The notes beneath the pieces were generated by a model that ran no database searches, was not told the origin of the DNA, and saw only the letters and a list, made by a program, of their open reading frames with translations. Shown here in pieces: positions 28,751-37,065 of a stretch of 64,000 nt of DNA (within the stretch, counting starts at the first letter, position 1; every line of letters starts with the position of its first letter). A program made the translations under genes and the position numbers. The stretch is from positions 48,472 through 112,471 of the forward strand of contig JAJXWP010000010.1 of NCBI GenBank assembly GCA_021781575.1. Direction: 5' to 3'. The stretch comes from Pseudomonadota bacterium (lineage in GTDB: Bacteria; Pseudomonadota; Alphaproteobacteria; Rhodospirillales; Magnetospirillaceae).

Positions 28751-31042
28751 ATGTCGGCATCCGTAACCAGAGTTCCGGGGCGCATCAGCAAACGTACCGA
28801 GATCATTGTATTTATTGGGATGTTGGTCGTGGCGATGTGGCTTGCCGCCCTGGTCTTGGTGCGCCACGAGCAGCGCGAGGCCATCGACGGGACCCGCGCC
28901 GACCTGACCCAACTGACTGCGGCCGTCGAGCACCAGGTGGTGGGCCTGGTCAAGCTGACCGAGGCTTCGTTCTATGCGGTGCGCAACTGGGTGAATACCT
29001 ACCCCAGTCGCCGGCCCGACGACGATCCGTCCTTTCTTGGACTCACCGCACGCCTGAAAAGCCTGTCGGAAGCCATCCGCGAGATCCGGGTGGTCGATGC
29101 CGGCGCCGAACCGGAATCGAACGGACAATTTGCCGTTCGCGTCAAGGAGGGCACGTTCTACATCTCTCGCCCGGTGCGGACGGAGGGCTCATGGAGTGCC
29201 ACGGCCAGCTATCCGTTTACCGCGGAGGGCGGGGCACGCAAGCTGGTCGTCGTCGAGTTGAGCCTGCAGAAGATAATGGCGATTTTCGATGAGGAGCGGA
29301 TCGCGCCTGACGGATCGATTACCGTCCTTCTCGCCGACGGCACCACCCTGATGCGCGCCAAGGAGCCGGCGGAATTGGGCAAATCGGTTGCCGCCTCGAG
29401 CGATTTCACCCAGCATTTCAACCTGTCGCAGCACGGCTTTTTTGAAACGCCCGGCCTTTATGACAAGGCGCGTCGGTACGTCTATTTCAGGCATGCGGCC
29501 CATTACCCATTCATCGTCGCGGCGACGGACACCGTACGCCATGTCCTGGCCAATTCGGCGCAGGAAGGAGCGGCTATCTTCGGTTTGGTCATTTGTGTGA
29601 CGATCGGTTCCATCCTCTTCACCCAACGACTTCTCCGCACCACCGAGGACTCGGATCGTCGATTGGCCATGCTGAAGGCGTCCGAGGCGGAACTGGAGTA
29701 CCTCGCTCATCACGATCCGCTCACCGACCTGCCGAACCGCTTCCAGTTGCGGTCTCGCCTCCACCGGGCCCTTGCCCGTGCCAGGCGCGACGGCACCAAG
29801 GGCGCCGTCCTGTTCGTCGACCTGGATCATTTCAAGCACCTCAACGACAGCATGGGGCACGCCGTCGGCGACGAGTTGCTGCGGATGGTGGCGCAGCGCC
29901 TGCGGGGCCGGTTGCGGGAGACCGATACCCTGGCGCGCATGGGGGGTGATGAATTCGTCGTCATCCTCGAGCATCTCAAGGATGCGGCAACGGCGGCGGT
30001 TGCCGCACAATCCCTGATCGACGAGTTGGCCCACCCGTTCCGCTTCGTATCCGGCCAGGAAGCGTACATAGGGGCGAGCATCGGCATCAGCGTGTTCCCC
30101 GATGACGCTCACGACATCGAGCAGGTGGTGCGCAACGCCGATGCTGCGATGTACAAGGCCAAGGCTGACGGCCGCAACAGGTTCTATTTCTACACCAGTT
30201 CCCTGACCCGCGCGGCCAATGCCCGGGTACACCTGGAGGTGGCCTTGCGCCAGGCGTTGGACCGGGGTGAACTGACGGTCCATTACCAGCCGCTGGTGAC
30301 ATTGGACGGGCTCCGCGCCGGCGGCGTGGAGGCTCTGGCGCGTTGGGACCGGCCCGGCGAGGGGTTGGTGCCGCCGCTGGCGTTCATCCCCCTGGCCGAG
30401 GAGACGGGCCTGATCGTGCCGCTGGGCGAACAAATCCTGCGCATGGCGTGCAAACAGATGCGCGACTGGCTCGATCAAGGGCTCGACCTTAAAACGCTTG
30501 CGGTCAATCTTTCGGCGCATCAACTCAAACATCCGCGAATCGGGCAGATGGTGTGCGAAGCTCTTGACGACGCCGGCTTGCCGGCCAGCTATCTGGAACT
30601 GGAAATTACCGAGACCTCGCTGATCTCCGTCGGCCAGGGCGTTCAATCGGTCCTGGCCGATTTGAAATCGACGGGTGTCCGGCTATCGATCGACGACTTC
30701 GGTACCGGCTATTCTTGCCTGTCCTATCTGAAGGATATGCCCATCGACAAGTTGAAGATCGACCGCAGCTTCGTTCGCGACCTGGTCCAGGATCGTGCCG
30801 ATCTGCAGATCGTGACCGCCATCATTGGTCTGGCGAGGACTCTCGGCCTCGAGGTCTTGGCCGAAGGCGTCGAGACCGATGCCCAACTCGCCCTGCTGCG
30901 CAAGCTGAACTGCGACTGCGCCCAAGGCTATCTTTTCAGCGCGCCGCTGCCGGCGCCCGAGCTTGCCTGTTGGATCGGGCATTCGGCGGCGGGCGCGGGC
31001 TTCCCCCATCGGGGAGGAGAAGCCGCGGTACAAGCAATCTGA
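28751..31042 (+). CDS. Membrane-anchored GGDEF-EAL c-di-GMP protein
   Basis: Bifunctional cyclic-di-GMP protein (763 aa from ATG 28751). One helix at about 17-37, an extracytoplasmic Cache-like sensor (about 40-268), a second helix (about 273-291), then the GGDEF domain with intact GGDEF (398-402) and an allosteric I-site RETD five residues before it, then the EAL domain with intact EALARW (527-532), DDFGTGYS and EGVETDAQ. Both activities are therefore possible. I prefer ATG 28751 because the 30 codons upstream (from a TTG) are not membrane-protein-like. It is monocistronic and its 3' end carries a palindrome. Confidence 0.93.
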   Translation: MSASVTRVPGRISKRTEIIVFIGMLVVAMWLAALVLVRHEQREAIDGTRADLTQLTAAVEHQVVGLVKLTEASFYAVRNWVNTYPSRRPDDDPSFLGLTARLKSLSEAIREIRVVDAGAEPESNGQFAVRVKEGTFYISRPVRTEGSWSATASYPFTAEGGARKLVVVELSLQKIMAIFDEERIAPDGSITVLLADGTTLMRAKEPAELGKSVAASSDFTQHFNLSQHGFFETPGLYDKARRYVYFRHAAHYPFIVAATDTVRHVLANSAQEGAAIFGLVICVTIGSILFTQRLLRTTEDSDRRLAMLKASEAELEYLAHHDPLTDLPNRFQLRSRLHRALARARRDGTKGAVLFVDLDHFKHLNDSMGHAVGDELLRMVAQRLRGRLRETDTLARMGGDEFVVILEHLKDAATAAVAAQSLIDELAHPFRFVSGQEAYIGASIGISVFPDDAHDIEQVVRNADAAMYKAKADGRNRFYFYTSSLTRAANARVHLEVALRQALDRGELTVHYQPLVTLDGLRAGGVEALARWDRPGEGLVPPLAFIPLAEETGLIVPLGEQILRMACKQMRDWLDQGLDLKTLAVNLSAHQLKHPRIGQMVCEALDDAGLPASYLELEITETSLISVGQGVQSVLADLKSTGVRLSIDDFGTGYSCLSYLKDMPIDKLKIDRSFVRDLVQDRADLQIVTAIIGLARTLGLEVLAEGVETDAQLALLRKLNCDCAQGYLFSAPLPAPELACWIGHSAAGAGFPHRGGEAAVQAI

Positions 31043-31266
31043 CTGCGCATTCGCTCCCGCCGCGCGCCATGCACGGCCGGCAGGATTTGATCGCCTCGGG
31101 CGAGGACCGGCAAGTTGTGCCGACCCTCGCCATCCCGACAATCCGAAGTTTCGCCGTGGAATCATCGCCTTGCGGTTATCGGGCGCGATGGCTCGACTTT
31201 TGCTTAAGCGTGGAGGGCGGTGCCATCGGGTGGGACCGTCACCGGCGATTGTTGGGAGAGACAGAG

Positions 31267-31710
31267 ATGAGCATGGCAGTTACAGGGATCGGCGCGGGCA
31301 GCGGCATCATGCCGATGACAGGTGCGAGTTCGCGCATGCCGCCCCAGCAGAAGATGTCAAATCTTTTCAACGCCATCGATGGCAGCGGCAGTGGCAGCAT
31401 AACTCAGGCGCAGTTCAGCCAGGCCTTCCAGACAATGAATCCGCCGGCTGCCATCGCCGCCCAAGGAGCAAACGCGGTGTGGTCGCAACTCGATCCGAAT
31501 GGTGCCGGCAGCGTGTCGAAGGCCGGTTTCATCAGCGGCATGAAGAACGTCATGGCGGCGGTCCACAAGGGCGGACATCACCAGCATGGCGACGGAGGGC
31601 CGTCACCCTCGACCTCGACAAACACACTGACGAGCGCCGGGCAGACTCTCGATGGTCTGGGCAGCGGTTCGGGGACGACAACGAACGGCGGGATCAATAT
31701 CCTAGCTTGA
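31267..31710 (+). CDS. Small EF-hand-like protein
   Basis: 147-residue protein with two helix-loop-helix segments: LFNAIDGSGSGSITQAQF (about residues 33-50) and VWSQLDPNGAGSVSKAGF (about 72-89). They follow the EF-hand pattern but lack the bidentate Glu at loop position 12 (Gln and Gly instead), so calcium binding is doubtful. The C-terminus is His/Gly/Ser/Thr-rich (KGGHHQHGDGG). No signal peptide is seen. A GGGAGAGA Shine-Dalgarno precedes the ATG. It converges with and overlaps the 3' end of apbE by 17 bases. Confidence 0.75.
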   Translation: MSMAVTGIGAGSGIMPMTGASSRMPPQQKMSNLFNAIDGSGSGSITQAQFSQAFQTMNPPAAIAAQGANAVWSQLDPNGAGSVSKAGFISGMKNVMAAVHKGGHHQHGDGGPSPSTSTNTLTSAGQTLDGLGSGSGTTTNGGINILA

Positions 31711-32584
31711 CGGGGGCTCCGGTCAGGGCTTTCGAGCCCTGCCGCCCTTCCGAATCAACCCACAAGCAAGGAACCCCCAGTTCCTCCAGCCAATCGATCC
31801 CCGCCCGGCCGTTCAGCATGGCGATGGTGGAGACGCTACCCGCCACGAGGCAGCTGTCCGCCACCACGGTGACCGCCGCCAGCCCCTGAACCGGCCATCC
31901 CGTCCGTGGATCGAGAATATGGCAGTAGCGCCTGCCGCCAACGTCGATGAACTTCTCGTAGTCGCCGCTGGTTGCCACGGCCCCCTCGGCGATCATCAGA
32001 CATGCCGCAGGACCATCCGTGCCCGTTGGATGACGCACGCCGATCGGCCACGGCGACCCGTCGGGCTGTGGACCTGCCACCCGAATATCCCCGCCAAGAT
32101 CGACAAAACCGTTGGTGACCCCGTGCTCCAGGCAGATTTCGATGGCCCGATCGGCGGCATATTCCTTGCCGATGCCCCCGAAATCCAGTTCCATGCCCGG
32201 TTCCGGAAAGGCCAGCCAGGGTGACTCCCATCGCAATTTGTGGAGGCCGACATGCTTCAGCAGCATCTCGACCCGCTGCGGATCCGGAAGTCGCGCCCGG
32301 GAAAAGTCCCAAGCCCGACACAGGCAGCCGGCGCTGATGTCGAACAACCCCCCACTTTTTTTGTAGCAGAGGTGTGCGTAATCCAGGATCGCAGCCGTCT
32401 CGGCGTCCAATTCGACGCTCGCCCCGCGGCCAGCTGCCTCATTCAGATGCGACAGCGTGCTGTCGGGACGATAGCGCGAATATTTTGCTTCGATGCGGGC
32501 GATTTCCGCCATCATCGCCGATGCGGCCGCTTCCGCCTTCGCCCTGTCCACCGCGGAAAGACACAGCTGACATGGCGAGCCCAT
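31694..32584 (-). CDS. apbE: FAD:protein FMN transferase (ApbE family)
   Basis: Transfers FMN from FAD to a Thr/Ser of a target flavoprotein, using Mg2+. Family motifs: AMGSPCQL start, YSRYRPDSTLSHLN, GGLFDIS, ELDFGGIGKEYAADRA (FAD site), NGFVDLGGDIRVAG, ATSGDYEKF and HILDPRTGWPV. The annotated ATG falls inside the conserved FxAMG motif, and the preceding in-frame codons up to 32707 encode matching THLFRFTA without any ATG, GTG or TTG. The true N-terminus is therefore probably longer and uses an unusual start, or is damaged. No target flavoprotein gene (rnfG, nqrC, nosR) is in the window. Confidence 0.88.
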   Translation of the reverse strand: MGSPCQLCLSAVDRAKAEAAASAMMAEIARIEAKYSRYRPDSTLSHLNEAAGRGASVELDAETAAILDYAHLCYKKSGGLFDISAGCLCRAWDFSRARLPDPQRVEMLLKHVGLHKLRWESPWLAFPEPGMELDFGGIGKEYAADRAIEICLEHGVTNGFVDLGGDIRVAGPQPDGSPWPIGVRHPTGTDGPAACLMIAEGAVATSGDYEKFIDVGGRRYCHILDPRTGWPVQGLAAVTVVADSCLVAGSVSTIAMLNGRAGIDWLEELGVPCLWVDSEGRQGSKALTGAPVKLGY

Positions 32585-32739
32585 GGCGGTGAACCGGAAG
32601 AGGTGCGTGATCTGCGCGGCGATTGTCTGCTCCCGCCTTGTCTGGGAGAATCCGTTCGGGAACGGTACGGCGCTTTCCGTATAAGCGCTCAGGCCGTACC
32701 CGGGTAATTTTTAAGCTGAGACACAATCCGGCCGCAAAG

Positions 32740-34521
32740 TCACGTCGCACCGCGCGGCAAGCGGATCAGCGCTTCGCGCTCGCGCTCGCAACCGGTCTGG
32801 CGAGTCCTGACGCGCAGCAAGTCGCGGCGGGCCACCAGCCCGACCAGCGCGCCGTCGCCGCGGCGGAGGATCGGTACCCGGCTGACATCGGTGGCGACCA
32901 TGCGGTCGGCCAGGTGGGCGGCCAATTCGTCGACATAGCCGACCACCGTGTCGTCCTGCCGAATGCTCTCGCCGAGGGTGGCGTCAACCGGTGTCCCATC
33001 GGTCTCCCAGCGCAACAGGTCGGCCCGCGAGACCATGCCGTGCAGACGGCCGTCGCCGCCGACCACCGGGTAGCTCTTGTGGCGGTGCGTCCGGCCGTCG
33101 TCGGCGAGGGCGAAAAAGGCAAAGACCTCGGCCAGCGGCATCGCCGCCGGCAGTGTTTCGACCGATCCCGTCATGATCTCGCCGGCGCGAGTGGTCTCGA
33201 ACGGGTCGACGATATATTCGCGCACTACATGGTGGCCCCGCCGGGCCACCTTCTCGGTGAGAATCGAGCGCTTCAGCAGCAGTACCGTCGTCGCATGGGC
33301 CATGGCGCAAGCGACCGCCAGCGGCAGGGCGGCATCGAACTGGTGGGTCAGCTCAAGGGCGAACACCATCGCGGTCAGGGGAGCGCGCATGGTGCCGCTC
33401 ATGATCGCCGCCATGCCGAGCAATGCCCACAAGGCGGAGGTGCCCACCGGCACGGCCCCGCCGAACAGCGCCCCCATCGATCCACCGATGATCAGCAGCG
33501 GCGCCAGGATGCCGCCCGAGGTCCCCGAGCCGAGGGCGACCGTCCAGACGATGACTTTCACCATCAGCAGGCGCGCCTCTTCCCGCGGGACCATGCCGTC
33601 ATTCAACAGGCGGGCGATGACGTCGTAGCCGACCCCCAAGGCATGCGGTTCGGCCAGCCCGCCAAGGCCGATCACCACGCCGCCCAGCATCGGCCACCAC
33701 ATCCAATGCAGCGGCAGCATCGAGAAGAAGTCCTCGACGGCGTAGACCAACGCGGTCAGGCCTCCCGAGGCCAATCCGGCGGCAATGCCGATCAGGGCGC
33801 AGAACGCCAGGCCGAGCGACGGCAAGGCAACAAGCGCCGCCATCGGGAACAGCGGTGCCGCGCCGAGCAGCCAGACCCGCCATCCGGCCGCCACCACCGC
33901 GGCGACCGCCACCGGCACGAAGCTGCGCGGTTTCCATTCAAACAGCAACAGTTCGACGGCCAGCAACATGGCGGCCACCGGTGTCCCGAAGGTCGCCGTC
34001 ATGCCGGCCGCAGCGCCGGCCACTAGCATAGTCTTGCGTTCGGCCGAAGACAGTTTGAAGCACTGGGCAAACAGCGAGCCGAGTGCGCCGCCGGTCATGA
34101 TGATTGGTCCTTCGGCGCCGAAGGGGCCACCGGTGCCGATGGAAATTGCCGAGGACAATGGCTTCAGCAGGGCGACTTTCGGCTGGATTCGGCTACGCCC
34201 GATGAGGATCGCTTCCAGCGCCTCGGGAATGCCATGACCGCGGATCTTTTCCGACCCGAAGCGGGCCATCAGTCCAATAATCAGGCAGCCCGCCACCGGT
34301 ACCAGCACCGACCAGGCGCCCAGCTTGTGCTCGCCGATCACCATATGATCGGTGCTGAGCCGGCCCAAATATGCCAGGTTGGTCACCAGTTCGATCAGCC
34401 GGGACAACACCCAGGCGGCGCCGGCACCGGCGGTTCCCACCACCGGAGCCATCGCCACCAGGATCACCAACCGCCGGTCGGCGCTGAAATCCCTCAAATG
34501 GTCCCTATCACCATGATCCAT
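32740..34521 (-). CDS. CLC-family chloride channel/antiporter with CBS domains
   Basis: Inner-membrane anion transporter (593 aa). The CLC core of about 430 residues has the filter motif GTGGPFGAEGPI (gating Glu137), an internal Glu at the proton-path position (FEWKPRSF), and GSGTSGGILAP. A cytoplasmic tail carries two CBS domains (about 450-585: HKSYPVVGGDGRLHGMVSR and SRVPILRRGDGALVGLVARR) that bind nucleotides and regulate gating. The conserved glutamates suggest a Cl-/H+ antiporter. It is divergent from the marR gene with a palindromic operator between them, and so is probably its target. Confidence 0.92.
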   Translation of the reverse strand: MDHGDRDHLRDFSADRRLVILVAMAPVVGTAGAGAAWVLSRLIELVTNLAYLGRLSTDHMVIGEHKLGAWSVLVPVAGCLIIGLMARFGSEKIRGHGIPEALEAILIGRSRIQPKVALLKPLSSAISIGTGGPFGAEGPIIMTGGALGSLFAQCFKLSSAERKTMLVAGAAAGMTATFGTPVAAMLLAVELLLFEWKPRSFVPVAVAAVVAAGWRVWLLGAAPLFPMAALVALPSLGLAFCALIGIAAGLASGGLTALVYAVEDFFSMLPLHWMWWPMLGGVVIGLGGLAEPHALGVGYDVIARLLNDGMVPREEARLLMVKVIVWTVALGSGTSGGILAPLLIIGGSMGALFGGAVPVGTSALWALLGMAAIMSGTMRAPLTAMVFALELTHQFDAALPLAVACAMAHATTVLLLKRSILTEKVARRGHHVVREYIVDPFETTRAGEIMTGSVETLPAAMPLAEVFAFFALADDGRTHRHKSYPVVGGDGRLHGMVSRADLLRWETDGTPVDATLGESIRQDDTVVGYVDELAAHLADRMVATDVSRVPILRRGDGALVGLVARRDLLRVRTRQTGCEREREALIRLPRGAT

Positions 34522-34571
34522 CGATATCCTGCCCGCGGTAATGCTTCACACCCGGATGATGTATCATATTT

Positions 34572-34588
34572 ATATCGTATTGCGATAT
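34572..34588. promoter_or_regulatory. Palindromic operator between clc and marR genes
   Basis: ATATCG (34572-34577) and CGATAT (34583-34588) form a perfect 6-6 inverted repeat with a 5-base spacer TATTG, in an AT-rich 100-bp divergent promoter region. Size and symmetry match MarR dimer operators. Regulation of both flanking genes is inferred. Confidence 0.55.
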
Positions 34589-34625
34589 TTCTCAACCATG
34601 CTGAGCGCAGGAGGGACAAAAGCCG

Positions 34626-35084
34626 ATGAGCGCCGCAGAGATCGATCCGGGCCTGTCCGGCGCGGACTACCGTCGGCTGGCCGAATTCCGCTATCTGCTT
34701 CGCCGTTTCCTGGCCTTCAGCGGCAACGCGGCTGAAGCGGCAGGACTGACGCCGCAGCAGCATCAGGCGCTGTTGTCGATCAAGGGCCATCCGCTACGCT
34801 GCTGGCTGACCGTGGGCGAATTGGCGGAGCGCCTGTGCATCCGCCACCATAGCGCGGTCGGACTGGTCGACCGGCTGGAAGCGCGGGGGCTGGTGTGCCG
34901 CCGGCCCAACGACGACGATCACCGCGAGGTATGGATCACTCTGACGCCCGATGCGGAAGCCCGGCTGGCCAATCTCACCGCGGCCCACCGCACCGAACTG
35001 CGACGCATGGCGCCCCTGTTGCAAACGCTGCTGGCGCAGCTTTCCGAGGATGACGCGCCGTCGCCCGCAGCCACGCAGGGGTGA
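34626..35084 (+). CDS. MarR-family transcriptional regulator
   Basis: Winged-helix dimeric repressor (152 aa). The DNA-binding core is LTPQQHQALLSIKGHP, LTVGELAERLCIRHHSAVGLVDRL (recognition helix) and the wing RRPNDDDHREVWITLTP with the conserved DxR-type motif. Flanking N- and C-terminal helices give dimerisation. It lies between two CLC channel genes, divergent from one and upstream of the other on its own strand (159 bases), so it is likely to control anion transport. The ligand is unknown. Confidence 0.92.
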   Translation: MSAAEIDPGLSGADYRRLAEFRYLLRRFLAFSGNAAEAAGLTPQQHQALLSIKGHPLRCWLTVGELAERLCIRHHSAVGLVDRLEARGLVCRRPNDDDHREVWITLTPDAEARLANLTAAHRTELRRMAPLLQTLLAQLSEDDAPSPAATQG

Positions 35085-35243
35085 TCAAGATGACCCGTAT
35101 AAGGGGGCGGCCTGGGCGATTGCAGGCTGGGACCGGTCTTTCGATCGAACCCGATGGTTACCGTGACGTTATGCTTGGCGAGCAGGGCATATGCGTCCAC
35201 GGCCGGGCAAAGGGGAAAGGCCAGGAGTCTCATTCGGATTTGA

Positions 35244-36953
35244 ATGGACAGAACGCGACAGCTTTCTCCTCAGCCCAATCTGGGGGCGCGGGTTTTCGGA
35301 TTCCCCTTGCGCTTCTGGGCGGTCGTCGTCGTCACCGGCGTGCTCGCCGGATTGGGCGCCGGCCTCCTGATGACGCTCCTGCGGGCTGTGCAGCACCTGG
35401 CTTGGTCATACCGGGTCGGTCTGTTCGAGCCGGCCGTCGCGGCCGCGCCGTATGTCCGGCGGATCGCCGTTTTGGCCGGCGCGGGCATCGTCGCCGGCAT
35501 CGGCGGGCTTGCCTTGCGCCGCTCCGTCGGTGGGCATGCCAGTGAGTTGGCTGCGGGGATCTGGTTCCATTCGGGCCGCTTGCCGCTGCTCTACACCTGC
35601 GTCCGCGCCGTCTTGTCCATCGTCGTCGTGGGGATGGGCGCATCGCTCGGACGTGAAGGTGCGCCGAAGCAGGTCGGCGCGGCAATCGCGAGCACCCTCT
35701 GTCGATGGCTGGCGCTGTCACCGGCGCAATGCCGTCTGCTTGCCGCCTGCGGAGCCGGGGCGGGCATGGCGGCGGTCTATAATCTTCCGGTGGGCGGCGC
35801 GCTGTTCGCTTTGGAAGTCCTGCTGGGGACGATTTCGCTTGGTCTGGTCCTGCCGGCATTGGCGACGTCGGCAATTGCCACGGCAGTCTCCCACGTCATG
35901 CTCCCCGATCAGCCGACCTATTCCCTTGCCGCGCTCGCGGCCGCACCACAAGACCTCTGGTGGGCGATTCTGTTCGGCCCGGTCGCCGGCGTCGCCTCGG
36001 CTTTCTATGTGCGGCTCATCGCCTGGGCCGAACGATCGAAGCCGGGCGGATGGCTCCGTGGCGCGGCGCCGGTGGCGGCGCTGACGGCGCTCGGTGCACT
36101 GGCCATCCCGCTGCCCGAGCTGCCGGGGAATGGCAAGGATGTGGTCCTTCAAGCCATGCTCGGCGAGCCGAGCCTCACTCTTCTTGTGCTGCTGCTCATC
36201 CTGAAGCCGTTGGTCACCGCCGCCTGCCTCGGCAGTGGAGCCCCCGGCGGCCTGTTCACCCCCAGCCTGGCCTTTGGTGCTCTGCTGGGAGGGGTCTGCG
36301 GCCGCTTGTGGTCAGGATTGCTCCCTGCCGTCGGCGCCGCCCATGCGGCTGTCTTCGGTGCCGGAGCCGTCCTGGCGGCGACCACGCAAGCGCCAATTTC
36401 CGCGATCGTCATGCTTCTTGAACTGGTTCATGGAATATCCGGCTTGACCTTGCCGCTGCTCACCACCACCGTCTGCGCCATTTTCGTCGCCCGTCGTGTC
36501 GACAGGAGGACCATCTATTCGGCCCGGGTCGAGCGGGGAATTGAGGCCGCCCGCGGCCCCGCTCCCGGGTCGTGGACAGCCTTGTTTCCGGTGTTCTCGC
36601 CGAAGGCGCGAGCCGTCTCCGCAGCGGCTCCCTTGATCGAAATTCTTCGGCAAGGCGCCTCCGATAGCCTGAGCCGGCCGCTTTACGTCCTGGATGAGGA
36701 GGGGATCCTGCTTGGCGAGATTCCTGCCGGGCGAATTCTTGCCAGCAGCCCTGTCGGCGCGCCCTTGGAAACCACGACCGTGGCGGATATCGTCGAGCCG
36801 ACGACAAGTATCGACGCCAAGACCTCTCCCGAGGTGATCGCGGCGATGCTTGGGCGTGACCGGCGAGGGGAAATTCCACTGGTTGATGGACCATCGGGAA
36901 GGCTGGTCGGTGTGGCGGTTCGGCCACCGCGCCCGCCCGGCGAGGGGCTTTGA
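35244..36953 (+). CDS. Second CLC-family chloride channel
   Basis: 569-residue CLC protein of a different branch from its neighbour. The filter motif is GREGAPKQVG (gating Glu138, Ala replacing the usual Pro of GREGP), with LGSGAPGGLFTPSLAFGA in the second half. The C-terminal 140 residues form a divergent CBS pair (RPLYVLDEEGILLGEIPAG, GEIPLVDGPSGRLVGVAV). Ten or more membrane helices are visible. The start ATG is 159 bases after marR; an earlier start is unlikely because the upstream sequence is not hydrophobic. It is probably part of the MarR regulon. Confidence 0.9.
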   Translation: MDRTRQLSPQPNLGARVFGFPLRFWAVVVVTGVLAGLGAGLLMTLLRAVQHLAWSYRVGLFEPAVAAAPYVRRIAVLAGAGIVAGIGGLALRRSVGGHASELAAGIWFHSGRLPLLYTCVRAVLSIVVVGMGASLGREGAPKQVGAAIASTLCRWLALSPAQCRLLAACGAGAGMAAVYNLPVGGALFALEVLLGTISLGLVLPALATSAIATAVSHVMLPDQPTYSLAALAAAPQDLWWAILFGPVAGVASAFYVRLIAWAERSKPGGWLRGAAPVAALTALGALAIPLPELPGNGKDVVLQAMLGEPSLTLLVLLLILKPLVTAACLGSGAPGGLFTPSLAFGALLGGVCGRLWSGLLPAVGAAHAAVFGAGAVLAATTQAPISAIVMLLELVHGISGLTLPLLTTTVCAIFVARRVDRRTIYSARVERGIEAARGPAPGSWTALFPVFSPKARAVSAAAPLIEILRQGASDSLSRPLYVLDEEGILLGEIPAGRILASSPVGAPLETTTVADIVEPTTSIDAKTSPEVIAAMLGRDRRGEIPLVDGPSGRLVGVAVRPPRPPGEGL

Positions 36954-37065
36954 TAGACCTGGCGCAGTGAATCTTTTGAATAAGTCACTGCACTCGTGTC
37001 GCCGCGGCGTGAGATCGGCTCGACGATCGGGCAAGCCCCGGAAGGACTATTCCAGCATCGCCGTT

